64,000 bases of DNA from Diphasiastrum complanatum (lineage: Eukaryota > Streptophyta > Lycopodiopsida > Lycopodiales > Lycopodiaceae), in assembly GCA_029204225.1 (NCBI GenBank), contig CM055110.1, forward strand, positions 44,494,368-44,558,367. The letters run 5' to 3'. This document shows, piece by piece, positions 1-12,400 of the stretch. The position numbers were made by a program, and so were the translations under genes. Position 1 is the stretch's first letter, and each line of letters opens with the position of its first letter. A model generated the notes under the pieces. The model was not told the origin of the DNA. It was given only the letters and a program-made list of their open reading frames with translations, and did no database searches.

Positions 1-614
1 AATGCTTGAGTATAGTTCTTCATTTACTTAGATCTCCAGTTATCATAGGAGACAGACAAGTCTATTAAGATGAATGAATGCTATTTTCTTCTAGAAAGAG
101 GAGCATTTAACTCAAAAGAGTATCTGGTATACTCAGAGTTGAGTTTTAATCATTCTATATCTTAATGATTCTCCTAGAGATTCTAATTGATTGAATTATC
201 ATATCTTAGAATTGGATTCTAAGGATAGTTGTACTTGAAAATTTATGAATAATCTGTCAGAGTTTGTGGATAATTTCAGACTATAATTATTATTTCTTTT
301 ACTTTAATCTCTTAAGTTAGGTTATTTCACCCAGTGTTTCATGTAAGTGTTTTACATGAAGGTGATGTTACTAACTTGTGTCGAGTGTAACCCTGTGTGA
401 GGAAATAATCTCTTAAGTACTTTTCCAGACCAAAATTTTGTACTCCAGAGCAAAGATTAACAATTGGAAACAGTTTTTCTTTGAGTACTTGTTTGATATG
501 AAAGACAGATTAAGGATAATGATTTTTTCGGTTAATACTAAAAGTTAAAGGAACTGTAATTTTTTCCTATTTTTTGGAGCTTTTAAGGATAGAAGCAGTT
601 TAAGGAGGGAAGAA
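1..614 (+). mobile_element. probable 3' interior of a decayed LTR retroelement
   Basis: No open frame of useful length is present. The stretch ends in a purine-rich run at about 601-614 that looks like a polypurine tract directly before a TGTTA-starting LTR. I infer that this is the 3' end of an LTR element whose body lies left of the window. No protein domain could be read in it. Confidence 0.3.
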
Positions 615-1094
615 TGTTATGGCCATATTCGGTTAAGGACCTGGAATAGTCCTAATATGGTAGACCGACCCTCCAGTACTTAGAAATTATTGGTCACGCC
701 GTGATTTAATTCCATGTCAAGGCCTGTTTGTGACTAATTACCTTGAGAGGACCCAGACACTCTAATTGAGACATTTGGAGGATTTCATGTCTGTGTGACG
801 GATATAGACAGGAGGATTGCATGAAGAGCTGTGATCTATTTATATTTGACATGCATGGGGATTGCATGGTTACATGCACAGGACTCTACTCTCTATATAA
901 CAAGGTGGGGATTCTCCCGTTGACATATTCGGTTAGGTTACCAGTTTCTCTCTTCTCCTCTTGCTTCACATGGCATGGCTTGGGGGCTAGATCCAGGTTT
1001 GATCTAGGATTGGTTGGGCGGTTTGGCTCCATAGTCTCTCTTATTGTGTTCTCCTATCCTCATCTTAGGGACAATCCTTATGTGGGTATTAACA
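615..1094 (+). repeat. 3' or solo LTR, Ty3-type
   Basis: The segment begins TGTTATGGCC right after a purine tract and ends in AACA. It contains a TATA-like CTCTATATAACA near 889-900, as expected of an LTR promoter. Its start resembles that of the LTR-like unit at 20625, sharing TGTTAnGnCCATnTnCGGTT and then a GAATAnTCC word, which supports one LTR family present twice in the window. The 95-codon frame inside it is not a gene. Confidence 0.5.
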
Positions 1095-1539
1095 ATATCC
1101 CACCCTAAAGTAAATTATTAACATCTTTACGTATGGTACATGGAGCACACCAAATTTTGTTATGTAATGAATTGTTGTTTTTATGTATGTTCTAGCAACT
1201 AATAGCACTAGTGGAGTGTTACGTACAAGTGCATGTTATTTTTTATCCCAACTCCTTGCAACACCCTTCAACAGTCCTCAAAGTGCAAGTACAATTCCTT
1301 TGCCTCAAATTCAAACCGTGTACCACAAGAAGTATGTATGAACATTTCTACAGAGAGCACCAATGGAGTGGTTTCCATGTATTCAAATGGAGTATTTGCT
1401 AGTACAAAATTTCATCATTCATGTATTAGTAAGGAATCAACACTATTTTTATTAGTCTTACGAGGTTGCTTATCAACCTTGAGGTAGTTTTCAACATCTA
1501 CAAATTCATATCAATCCTATGTCCATCTACTTTACAATC
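1095..1539. other. no gene seen
   Basis: AT-rich sequence between two LTR-like units. The short open frames on the + strand (1211-1487) show no recognisable domain and overlap each other in different frames. Confidence 0.5.
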
Positions 1540-2006
1540 TGTAGGGGAATTTCCTTGGACTAATTCATTAATGTTGTCATGTTCCAATCATAGCATCCTT
1601 TCCCATTAACATCACAATTTACATAGCAAAACCAGAAATCACGAAAATAGACAAGAATTAAAAAAACTAGACAAATAAGGAAAAGATCCGCCAAATGTGG
1701 CAAAGGAAGGTAGAAATCTCAAGCCCTAAGCTAGAGCATGACTAAGCTCTCCTGTGATGGCATGCACATGAACTAATAACACATAAAATTTCTCAAAGAG
1801 AAGCTCCAAATCACATACGAAGTTCAAATTAGACAAATGTAGAATCGCCCCGACATTTAGCACAACCTCAACTATTTATAGTGAGCATTTATGCCTAAGC
1901 TTTTTTATAATATACCTTATTGACTAGTCCTATTCTAAGTTAGGACCATGACTATATTTATTACTACTTATTGAGCACATGGGCAAATTACATGTGGAAC
2001 ATGACA
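1540..2006 (-). repeat. LTR on minus strand with TATA box
   Basis: Read on the minus strand the unit begins TGTCATGTTCC at 2006 and ends CCTACA at 1540. It carries a good TATA element (CTATAAATAG) around 1870-1880. Immediately upstream on the minus strand are a stop codon and a purine-rich tract (TAAGTAGGGGGAG), the usual layout of Ty3-type elements where the polyprotein ends just before the polypurine tract. It is therefore a 3' LTR. The exact left end is an estimate from the terminal CA. Confidence 0.5.
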
Positions 2007-2800
2007 CTCCCCCTACTTAAGCATTTTTGTCCTCAAAAATGAAGATCATGTGATTCTTCATCAAGTGTCATGCTCCATTAATCCCTTGGTAGTTTTCTAC
2101 ATCTTCGGCCACCTCTTAATGTAGGAAAGATCTTAAAAGATGGTAGCCCAATTCAACCGATCATACATTGTTGTGCTCATTGATCTATAATTCTTTGCTA
2201 CAACACCCAATGTCTATCTCTGATTCTTTGGTTAATTGGGTTGTTGCCCTTGATGATGATTGACTTGCGGATTTGAGTTGCCTTTGCATATGCATTTAAG
2301 AACTATAGATCCACAAATCTTTGGAGCTGATAGCCCTTTGAATATGACCAATGAAGAGATTGATGATGCACAAGATAGCACACATCAATACACTCGTTTA
2401 TCTACTTAAAATGTGTCATCCAGTGAAAGATTGTCACAAAGCACATCCAAATTGTGCATGTAGGTAGTCACTCCCAATGGCCACAATAACACATGCACAT
2501 TTTTGCAATAGAGTTGCTACAATATTACATGCACATTTTGCAGGAGATGACATACATGCGCTCTGTGACAACCATCACGTAATCACTCTCCACACACATT
2601 CTATCATGTCAAAGAGACAAGTAAAACTAATCTAAAAGTAAAAACTCTCAAAATGGCAATATTGAGGTGAAGGCTAGTTCCCTTGAGGCCTTCCCCTCAC
2701 CCTCATAGGAACCCACATACACACATCCATTACTTCCCACGTAATGCCAAGTCTTCAATTATTCTGTGTATTTTTGATGCACCTCCACAGGTGGAATTTG
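2007..2800 (-). mobile_element. degenerate 3' end of Ty3-type polyprotein region
   Basis: This is the interior adjoining the minus-strand LTR. On the minus strand the last codons before the stop read like the usual end of a Ty3 polyprotein (IFEDKNA then stop), followed by the purine tract. Further upstream there are many stops and no intact domain can be read. Confidence 0.3.
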
Positions 2801-2812
2801 CTTCATTGTGAA

Positions 2813-2917
2813 AGCATCAGCGATTCTGTCAAAAACTACTCCAGAATTTTCATCCCTGAGTAATAGCATCAGCGATTCTGTCTCATCCCTGAGTAATAGC
2901 ATCAGTGATTCTGTCAA
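2813..2917 (+). repeat. 33-bp tandem repeat
   Basis: A 33-bp unit starting CATCCCTGAG occurs at 2851-2883 and again from 2884, with a partial earlier copy of its GCATCAGCGATTCTGTC half at about 2814. It is open in one frame, but nothing suggests that it is translated. Confidence 0.75.
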
Positions 2918-2978
2918 AAATGTAGGAGAAATCAAAATTTCAAACCTGTCATTACGTAGGGGAAGGCCTCAGCCCCTC

Positions 2979-3303
2979 GGGCTTTCCATGCAGGTCGGGC
3001 CCTGCCCTTGGGCAAGGGCCCTCCCAGCATGGAAGGCCCTCGGCCAAGGCCCTCCCCCCCCCCGGCCAATATACTATTATACACCATTCTAGTTTCAAAT
3101 ATTTCCACGTAGTTCTTTTCTCATTTTCAAAAATCAATCTATGCTCGCTCTCCCGCCCTCGAGCAAGGGCCCTCCCAGCATGGAAGGCTCTCGGCCAGGG
3201 CCTTCCCCCCCACCCCCCCCCCCCAATATACTATTATACACCATTCTTCTTTCAAATATTTTCATGTAGTTCTTTTCTCATTTTCAAAAATCAATCAATC
3301 TAT

Positions 3304-3312
<9 letters not shown>
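2979..3312. repeat. GC-rich foldback duplicated in tandem (period 151)
   Basis: A GC-rich block around 2979-3040 can fold on itself. A TCCATGC arm pairs with GCATGGA, and a GGGCCC arm pairs with its partner across a central CCTTGGGCAAGG. From 3012 the sequence, including a C-run, an ATATACTATTATACACCATT stretch and an AT-rich tail, is repeated from 3163 with a period of 151 bp. The second copy runs into the CT microsatellite upstream of ARMC6. It sits in the presumed ARMC6 promoter. The composition is unlike its AT-rich surroundings. Confidence 0.7.
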
Positions 3313-3386
<74 letters not shown>

Positions 3387-3400
3387 AGTCACACACACAC
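3305..3400. repeat. CT then CA microsatellite in ARMC6 5' leader
   Basis: (CT)n covers 3305-3350, followed by (CA)n to about 3382 and a second short CA run at 3390-3400, ending 18 bp before the ARMC6 start codon. CT/GA runs are common in plant core promoters and 5' leaders and can bind BPC/GAGA-type factors. Such a role here is inference. The minus-strand ORFs here are only low-complexity translation. Confidence 0.85.
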
Positions 3401-3417
3401 AAAAGAGAGGTGTGAGG

Positions 3418-6400
3418 ATGGTGTCGAAGAAGGTACAGATCTCCCAGGAGGCGTTCGACGCGGTGGTGAAGGAAAATGAGGAGGATTTCGGGATGGAGCT
3501 GGAAGAGGCGCTTGCAGACGCCATTCACACATTTCAGCTGCAGGGAGCGGATCTTGCAGGTGCGCTTATTAATACCATACTACTTGCTACTTCATCAAAT
3601 TACCGGGTATTTTGTGGGTTCTGATCTTACTAGCATAGCAAGGTTGCGATCCTTCTGTTACCTCAAATGTGCTGGTTTTGGCTATGTGCCGTGCACTGGT
3701 TTCTTTCGGACTTTTAATGGGCATTAGCTGGATTTTCACAGCTTACTTAAACCTTGGATAGCAGGCATGTTAATATGCGTGAGGTCAAATTCTACATTAT
3801 TGGACAGTGACGATCGCGTTTCGGAACTCTCATTATCCATTGTGATATTCAGCCCTGATTTATTTCTCGCAATCTCATTGGTTGTAATTTTCAGCCTCTA
3901 TGGATAGAAGTTGAAAGTACGGAGCTCACTTGGGTGGAAACTGGTTATAAGGAGTTCTCTTTCATGGAATAGACCTCCCTTGACACACAGTCTTTGGGCA
4001 AAACTTTCACGACACATATTAAGTTTGGTAGTGTGAGATTCTCGGCATATTATGCAAATTATGGCTTGTCCTCTCATCAAGCTGTATTTGGGCAAGATTT
4101 TCATGACCATATTAGACTTGATAATGTGCATTTCTTAGCATATTATGGAAATTACGACTTGTCCTCTTGTCAAGCCTATGCAAATGCTCGATGAGAGGAC
4201 TCGTCGATCATTTCCATAACATGCTTCTATACACATATTATCTAGTTTTTAATTTGTGTTGATGAAATCAACAACAAGATTGGTCCATTGTAGAGTTCAA
4301 GAGCTTTACTTGACATACAATTTGAAGGTAAAACCAACTTCCAAGCCTTAGCTAGGAGTCACAAGTTGCATGATAGTGTAGACTAACTTGCAAATCAGCC
4401 AGTGACTTGGAGATACAAGCCCCATAGTTTTCTAGCTCATTGGCAAGCTTATGGGGTTACCAACTATTGAATCTTTGAATTGATTTGAGCCTTGTAGGGA
4501 AATCACAAAATTCATGCTCAAGTTTAAGACTCTCAATGGTAGGTTAGGACATTCTTTAGTAGTGTTCGAATTAGTATATTGAGAGGCTGATAGTTGTAGT
4601 TACCAAATTAGACGTAAGAGTCTCGTTAGAGTGATTCCTATGGAAGAACTATGCAATCAACAACACGAGCAATGGAAAAGGTGATAGCAATTGTTTTTTC
4701 AAACTTCTACAAAAATGTAGATACATGTAAAGGTATGGAAAGAGAAACACATGCAAAGAAAGGCCAATGTTTGTGAGCAATTGGAAAAGATGTATAATAT
4801 CCTTTTTAATTATAAAGCTTATATGCTAGAACTTTGTGAATGTCTTGGACAAAAGCCAATATGTACACTAGTCCAAAAAATGTTATAAGAAATATGTCAA
4901 GGCAAAATCAGTCTTCACGCTCACTATGAGACATTGAGGTGCAATCCATGCCCCATGAACCAATTGTCAACAGTCGACATGTTACATCATGCTAGAACAT
5001 ACGAGAACTTCTCGAAATTACACCGATTTGAAGGAATAAACTTCCAAAGGAAACAATAGAAAGAACTATTAGTATGGCAAGATTGATATTCATGCATCAT
5101 TATCTTTTTCATGAAATGTTTTGTGGAGGTGTTAGGAAGGTTAAGGTGATTTATGATTAGCTTGGGTTTTTTGGGGATTTTGGTGAAGCTTAGTGATTGA
5201 GCTTAATTGTTAGTGTTATATGTATAGGTAAATCAAACTTAATGAAATGACCAATATTGTGGTGATTGTTTCCTGTTTTATGAGCTAGATGATCTTACAA
5301 AGATATTATGCTAAAAATGCCAGTATCCCAATAGTAGCCAGGTTCTTAATATATATATGAAGCGCAGATTTTGCTTTGTTGACTTTACTTATTGATATTT
5401 ATCTACTTTGAAGGGGTCATCTAAGATCAAATTTGATGAGTAATCGGTATTTGGTCTAGATAATTCATGAGAACTCCATAGTTGTGTGTGGGTCCCAAAC
5501 TTGAAAAAATTGAGAGAGATCAGCTATGTTGATAGACTACTCCAAATTGTGGTTGTCGGAATGAGAGGTGTGTTGTGCTAGAGAATAGTGAGATATCTAA
5601 GGTTTTGTGCACTATAAATCTTGTGTGATCCTCTTATTTCTTTTGGTACTGAGTTCATAAGCATGCGTAGATCAATAAATGCGCATAAGTAGATCATTAA
5701 AGTACAAATGGGAAATTGTGACTTTTAAGTATTATAAGTTAACTTGTAAGAGGAAAGCTTGAGAGCAAATGATTTATGAACTACTTTGGAATGGGTTTTT
5801 CGGATGAGATTTCTTAGAGTGAGAATTGATGCTCAAATGTGGGAGATTAAGATGATAGGATCACTTGAACATTTCTAGAACTCTAAGAATAATAAATGAA
5901 CCAATTGGTAACTCAACGGTCTATGATCTGATGTGTTAGCTAATCAGATTTGATCGATAATCAAAGCAGATAAGGTAGTCTCCATTCACACTACTTGTTG
6001 ATGGCTAAGCATGTTGGTGTTGGGTACAATTCCAATGTGCTTATGCATGGGTTACTCTATGATTTTAGTTGCTAATCTAAATTTAGAAAGTTTGTTAATA
6101 GATCATATTGCATTGGAGGGTATTCAATATTTTCTGATTGGGATGGTATGATGCAAATTTTGATGGTACACTCTAGTTTGAGCCTTAAAGCGATTTGATA
6201 GTTATAGATTCCCATGTACCAAATATAAGCAGGTCAACAAGTTAACAAAAACTTGCTATTTACATTTTTTTTACAAAACACCATAGGCTGGTGTGAGCCA
6301 TTTCAATATTTACTTTTAGTTGGTTTAGGGTGGCTGCATTCGTCAAAAATTTGGACATCACAGATCTGCAAATATTTGCTTTTGCATTCACAGATATGCA

Positions 6401-9400
6401 TTCACAGGCTACATTCATCAGAAATCTGGACATTAGTAGATCTCCAAACCATTGGCAAAATCAGATATTCATTTGAAAATCGGATATTCATTTCAATAGC
6501 AAAAGCAACGAATCTGGGCGCCATAAAAAAATTTGCAAATTCTTTTGCGATCCGGGACCACGTTTTTGGTTCTGGATTGCTAGCGATTTGGATCGCATGA
6601 TCCGGATCGCTCTTGCAGCGGATCACGATCCGCTGCAACTCTGAAGCAAGTTAGCAAGTTAACAAGAACCTGCTATTTACATTTTCTTACAAAACCCTAC
6701 AGGTCGGTGTGAGCCATGTCAATATTTACAATTTACAATTTACAAGTCTAATGTGTTCACACTGAGGCATGAATATAAGCCTTGTATACTCTAACATATA
6801 AGGTGTATTTCTCACAAAGCTTGTATCTTTTCGCTCCAAGATATTTTAGGTCTAGCATGTTGGCACAGGTAGGGGCGCAAAATCCTTGATTGGCATGTTA
6901 GGGGTTTTAAAACTTCATTTGTACATCCTAAGATTTTTGTGATGTTTCTTGTGCTCACAATGTATTTTCGCAACGGCTTACCTAATTAGGTGACAAACAT
7001 TTACTGTAATTAATACATGGATGAAATCTATAAATGGATCATCCAGCCACACTCTACATGATGCTCCGTCCATGAGACGAATGATTTTGAGCCTCCCAGT
7101 TACGCCGTCATTTTGGTTGTAACTGCTATTTTGTTGTGCTTTAGTGTAATATAGCAGCAGCTATTTGTATATAACGTAGATGAATGCTTATTGTGATTTG
7201 AATGCACTTCATTGTTGTTTGATCACACTTGTTCACTCACTCTGATCAGAACACGGACGTCTACGACTCCTCAGTTTTTGATCAGACGATTGTTGTCTTT
7301 GAAGCCTGAGGAACTTGCGTTGTCATACTGCTCTTTCAATCTATATCAGAACTAAACTTCTGACTAAATCCATTTTTCAGTAATACCACACACAAACCAT
7401 TTCTAATCTCTTCGGTGGACTGTACTCGTTCTGTTTTTGTGAGTATGAACTAATTTATAAGATCCTGTTGGGCACTAGAACATTTAAGCTGTGATTATAC
7501 TTAGCATAAACATTCTATTAGACTGTTTTTGCATCTAGCAGCCCATTGCAACAGAAGAGCTATTTCGCAAATATTTCTGCTCTCTTCTCCGTTCACGTTC
7601 TCCATACTCCCTTGCCCCATCACAACACACCCTATGGGAGCATTATGGGTTCCTATGAGATATGATTTTGCATTATTTTAACTTAATTCACTCACATCAG
7701 CTATGTTTTTAGCATGTATTTTGTTGCATAAGTACGTTAATGAGCTTGTGCCATCTTCTAGAATATCAAAACATTCTACATTGTTAAGACTCCCAAGATT
7801 GAATAAGAGAACAGCACAAAGGAGCTTATGCGTAGGACAATTTGACCCAACCAATTAGAGATGTAGACACGATTGTGGGAAACACAGTATTGATTATTGT
7901 TAGGCTCCTAGCTACGACATCTCATGCTACCATTAGCATTGAGGAAAATAAGCCTAACCACGAGTAGCACAAGAACATAAGGGTAGTCACCAAGCTAGTC
8001 GAGAAGTTCCACGATACACTTGCACAAGATAGAATGAATGGAATGGAGAGGTTTCCAGTCCTTATATAGACTCCTCCCATGCACTCATAGCCCATATATT
8101 TATGTTAGTTCCCCCACATTCTAAGTCCAAACATAGATAGCCACCTCCAAAAACCTTAACCCTAGCCTCTAGGATCATTACTAGTTATTACGACTAATAA
8201 TATCGGCTATTTTAGAATTAGGACCACAAGAGACTCCACAAGAGACTCTTAATCATTAACTAGGGTATTCTTGACGGCCATGGTCAAGGCTTGGTCAACT
8301 AGGGACATAGCATACACCATCACAATATGTTATTCCTATTTCATCTATTGGCATTGCACTATTTGTAGACCTCTCCTACATTCATGCTTACATTTTTCGA
8401 CGATGCAATCTAGAGCAGATGAAAGAGATCCGGAAGAAGAATCAAGTTTTACAGTGTAAGAGCCTAGACCATCACACTAAAGAAGCCCGTTGCAAAACTC
8501 ACAAGAGAGATTTATTTGCCAATGTTCATGATTTAAAGAAATTTCATCATTACCTTTACAACGTCCACTTTGATATGTTTAGACTATCGATCCCTCCACT
8601 ATGTTTATACCCAAAAAAAGACACCAATGATCATTAGTTTTGTTGGCTCTGGTTCTTTTGATCTCCACTACTTTCCAAGCCAATGTTTCCTCAAATTGTG
8701 ATCTGAAATTTGGATGTGTCTTCTTATCAGGTACCTACTACCATGTTTCAAATCGACTTTGAAGAGCTCTTCAATGTTCTTACATTGTATTTTCGATTGT
8801 AAGGTTCACATAGTTGGTGTCTTGCCGTCACTGATCAGGTACATACCACTGTGTTCCAAACCAATTCCAAAGCTCCATCTTCTTAAGTTACAATTCACAA
8901 TGCTGAGTAGTGAAGCCACTAGGCACTCAAAATCTATGATTTAGGAAATATTAGCTAGGAGATAGGACCCAATCGATCATAGTCTACACTGTACAGAGTT
9001 GTAATTGCACCCTAAACGCCAAGGTAGTACTTGTTTTTTCTATAATAGAAGGCCAAGAGTAAAATCAACAAAAAAGGAAAATCCCTAAATCGATTATTTG
9101 GTTCAATCTTGGAGGGGCCTCTTTTTTCTCCGGTTCAAATGCCCCTAGAAGAATTAGTCTGGGCAAGAGTAATGCAATTGCTTATGCCTTATTGTGTCTA
9201 CCCACCTATGTCTTTGCATTTACTACTGCCATACACGATTGAATTGAAGCTTTACCTATTGTTTATCTACAACTGGATTTCCAAGTCATGTACATATGCT
9301 AAACTGCCTGCTTCTATGCCTCATATTTACTTTCTTGTTAAATGGCGTCTATATAATATGGTGCACTATGCGTTCCTAGTAGTGTTGGCCTCTGCCTCAA

Positions 9401-12400
9401 GATTTTGTCTCATGCAAATCTATCACCTTTGGGAGACCACTTCGGACACTGTAAAGCCGTTTAGTGTCGAATCCTTGCATGGGCAGACTGGACAGGGAAT
9501 AGTCAGCTAGGTAGTGATTTCTAAATAACATAGGGCTGAATATCAAAGAGGTTGAAAATGCCTCCCCTCAAGAAACCTTGTGACATTGAGGAAGACTATG
9601 CATGAGATTTTATAAGAGAAGTGCCAAAGCTTTTCTAGAGATGTTTCTCATCTCGGGCTAAATTATTTGATCACTAGTAATATGGATCTTGGAATTCAAC
9701 ATCGTTGGGTCTTAGAGAATTAAAAAATGTGAGGTTTGTAGTGTGTTTGAAATAGCTACATTTCAATTAACTTTGTAGTTCCATCCAGATGAGTTTGGTT
9801 GCCATTAGGTTGTAGTGGTTAGTTATGCTATCAGGCTGCATGAACTAGTACGTGTTTAGCAGAAAAAGTCAAAATTCTGGAGTTTTCAATTTGTATTGCC
9901 TCTACTTCTTTGTCATGGGGCAACTGTGATAATTCGTATTCAGTGCACAGCATATACTATCATCATTGCTAGTAGTTATTTTTTGCTAGAGAAAATCACA
10001 TAATGTTACGTTTTCAGTTTCGTTTAAAAGCCTGCTGTCATTTATTGTCTCTGATACTTAAATGGAATTCACTCTTACACACAAGTGGGTTTTCAACTGT
10101 GTTATTTGACACATTGATGCTATCATTGGAGGAGACTTAAATGTTGCAACCCTTTCCAGGTATTATAACTGATGGAAGAGGAGCAGCTAATCTAAATGAA
10201 CACCCTGTGGTTCAAGCTATTAAACTGCTGGAGGCTGCGGTCACACATACAGAGGTGGTTAATGACGATAGTCCAGATGGACATGCCATTGTGGAAGCCC
10301 TCAATACGTTGAAGCAAAGGTGTGTGGATGGACCGCCGCAGTCTATTGCAATAGCTGGCAGAAATGGAGCTGTGGAGGCAATCATAAATTCCTCTAATCT
10401 TATAAAACGGAAGTATCCTGCTGTATTGGGCTTGGCTTTAGAGGCCTTCATTTCTCTTCTTGAAGGTGCACCTCCTATGCTCTTTTCATACTCCTTGACT
10501 TTGTGGTGCTTCTCATATTTGCAGAATCTTTGCAATTGCAAAACCAATTTCTGGGATTTATTAACAAAATGCAAGGTGATGGATTTGCAGATTATAGCAA
10601 CAGATTAAAGTTCTCGGCTGGTGGTCCAGAGCTGGTAGTAGATGCTCTTCTTTTGAATCCTGGGAGCGTCCATGTTGCAGGCTCTGCAAGTGCAATAATA
10701 GCTATAGCTACTACAGGGAACGAGAGTTTAAAGCAAAGCTTTATGGACCTTAAGGCTGATGAAGCTTTAGTAAGGCTGCTGCAAAAACCTCCAAAAGATC
10801 TAGCTTCCCTGCAAAAAATCTGTGACGCAGTTCGCTCGCTAGTTGTTGCTGACGACGAGTCCGCAGTCACTTCAAAGGTGTGCTGCTGAATTTTAAGCTG
10901 GCCTTTTCTTCAAGTTGAAAGTCTTGAAGGATGTGTCACGCTCATGGGCACATTTTTAGACCACAAAACTTCCAAAAAGTTAGAAGTAGCTAGGTTTGAT
11001 GTACTGCAACAAGAGACTGCTTCCTTTATCATGCTTAGGGTTTCTAATGGCTGCCAAATAGCACAGTGGAAAATTTGCTGAAAATTCGACATTGATAGAG
11101 GTAGTGCTTCTTGATTGAAGTGGCTTTGTCTCCTACCTCTTAGGCAGCAGTTGTTCACGTTGAGTGCGTATAGGGAAAAAGTTCACATGAAATCAAGAGG
11201 ACATATAAGCCTATGTTAAGCTGTAGCTTTTGAATCAAGTTGATGACACTTTCTTGAATGTAGCTCCATAAAACTATGCACTTCGATAATCTGCTGAAAA
11301 ACCCAAAAACACCAAATGATTGATTGGTCGCATTTAGTGTGGTTCTAACTTTCAACTGGCTATGCACCAGAAAAGAGCCTGCTTTGTTGCAATTTTAAGA
11401 ATCCTGCTTTGTTGCACTCTATCGCTTATAATAAGCTGCATAATTGTCTAGTTTTGTTTTGTTTGCAATTCCCTTTATTTACCAGCTGCACAATTCTACT
11501 TCAAGTTTGTTCACAAACTGCATTCGGGTTCATCAATCACTATAGGCCATAGAGCTCTTACAAAATAAAGATTGCATGCTAGTATGAGTATCCATGATGA
11601 AATGTACTGGGAAATTCTTGATGGTTGAGATGTACCACAACCTGGATTGAATTGCCTATGGTTAATCATACTTATTGACAGAACACATGATGCTCACTAG
11701 TTGAAGTGATAATTATGTCTCTTCTTTTTTATATAGGGAAAAGTGCTTTTGTTTTTCCAGCTCTTCAATATAAGTAGGTAGCAGGATTCATATATTATTT
11801 GCATATGATTCCAATCTGGATATGAATTTGCAGGCCTATAGCAATGCTAGAAAGTTTTGCAGGGCAGGTGCTGCAGAGGCAATTTTGAAGGCCATTTCGG
11901 AGGCCCTTCTAGATCCTTCAAGTTCATCCAGTGTACTTGCAACGCTATGTGTGACTTTGAAAGCCCTAGCCGTCAATGTGAGTAATTGTTTGGTTGTGCT
12001 GTTTGGTTTTAAAAAATGAATAGTGAACAGACTGTCACCTTCCAAAAAAGGAATGGGGATGGATGAAGGATGAATCCAGCCTAGAATGTAATATTATTCT
12101 TCAGCTTGTAAGCCTAAGCCTGAATAGAGGTATCATTTGGCCATTTTTTTGCCCTTTGTGCTGGTTCTATGAGATTAAGCATGACCCCCATCATGCTTGA
12201 TTCTACGTGAACAAGTTATGGGGCAGCTAGATATTGTTCATACTAAACTGGTCTTTTGCAGATCAAGACAGTCATTTCAGAGTTGTTCCATGCCAATCAA
12301 CAAACTTCTTTTCACTTTGATTTTGACTCTAAGGTTTTCTAATGTTAGATCTTTAGCATCATAATATTGTTTTATGAAAGGGGTGCTATCACTAGATCCT

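Larger units (their letters stand above)
3560..10159 (+). other. ARMC6 intron 1, 6.6 kb
   Basis: The GT donor follows GCAG at 3559 and the acceptor is CCTTTCCAG at 10159. No domain-bearing frame was found on either strand. The 133-codon frame at 9109-9510 is not recognisable. Two internal direct-repeat structures are listed separately. Around 7040-7620 there is LTR-like sequence with a TATA-like TGTATATAACG, but its ends could not be placed. The rest holds nothing that I can name. Confidence 0.8.

Noticed and set aside
821-1108. 95-codon + strand open frame
   Set aside because: It lies inside the LTR and shows no domain or splice partner.
3295-3528. minus-strand frames full of Cys-Val and Arg-Glu repeats
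   Set aside because: They are translations of the CT/CA microsatellite and the antisense of ARMC6 exon 1.
3994-4194. frame with duplicated AYYxNYxLSS motif, possible small repeat protein
   Set aside because: It lies in a well-supported ARMC6 intron, is only 66 codons long, and the repeat is non-coding in appearance.
9109-9510. 133-codon frame, hydrophobic
   Set aside because: It lies in ARMC6 intron 1, has no recognisable family, and its composition is like that of random AT-rich translation.
10212-10574. 120-codon minus-strand frame
   Set aside because: It is the antisense shadow of ARMC6 exons 2 and 3.
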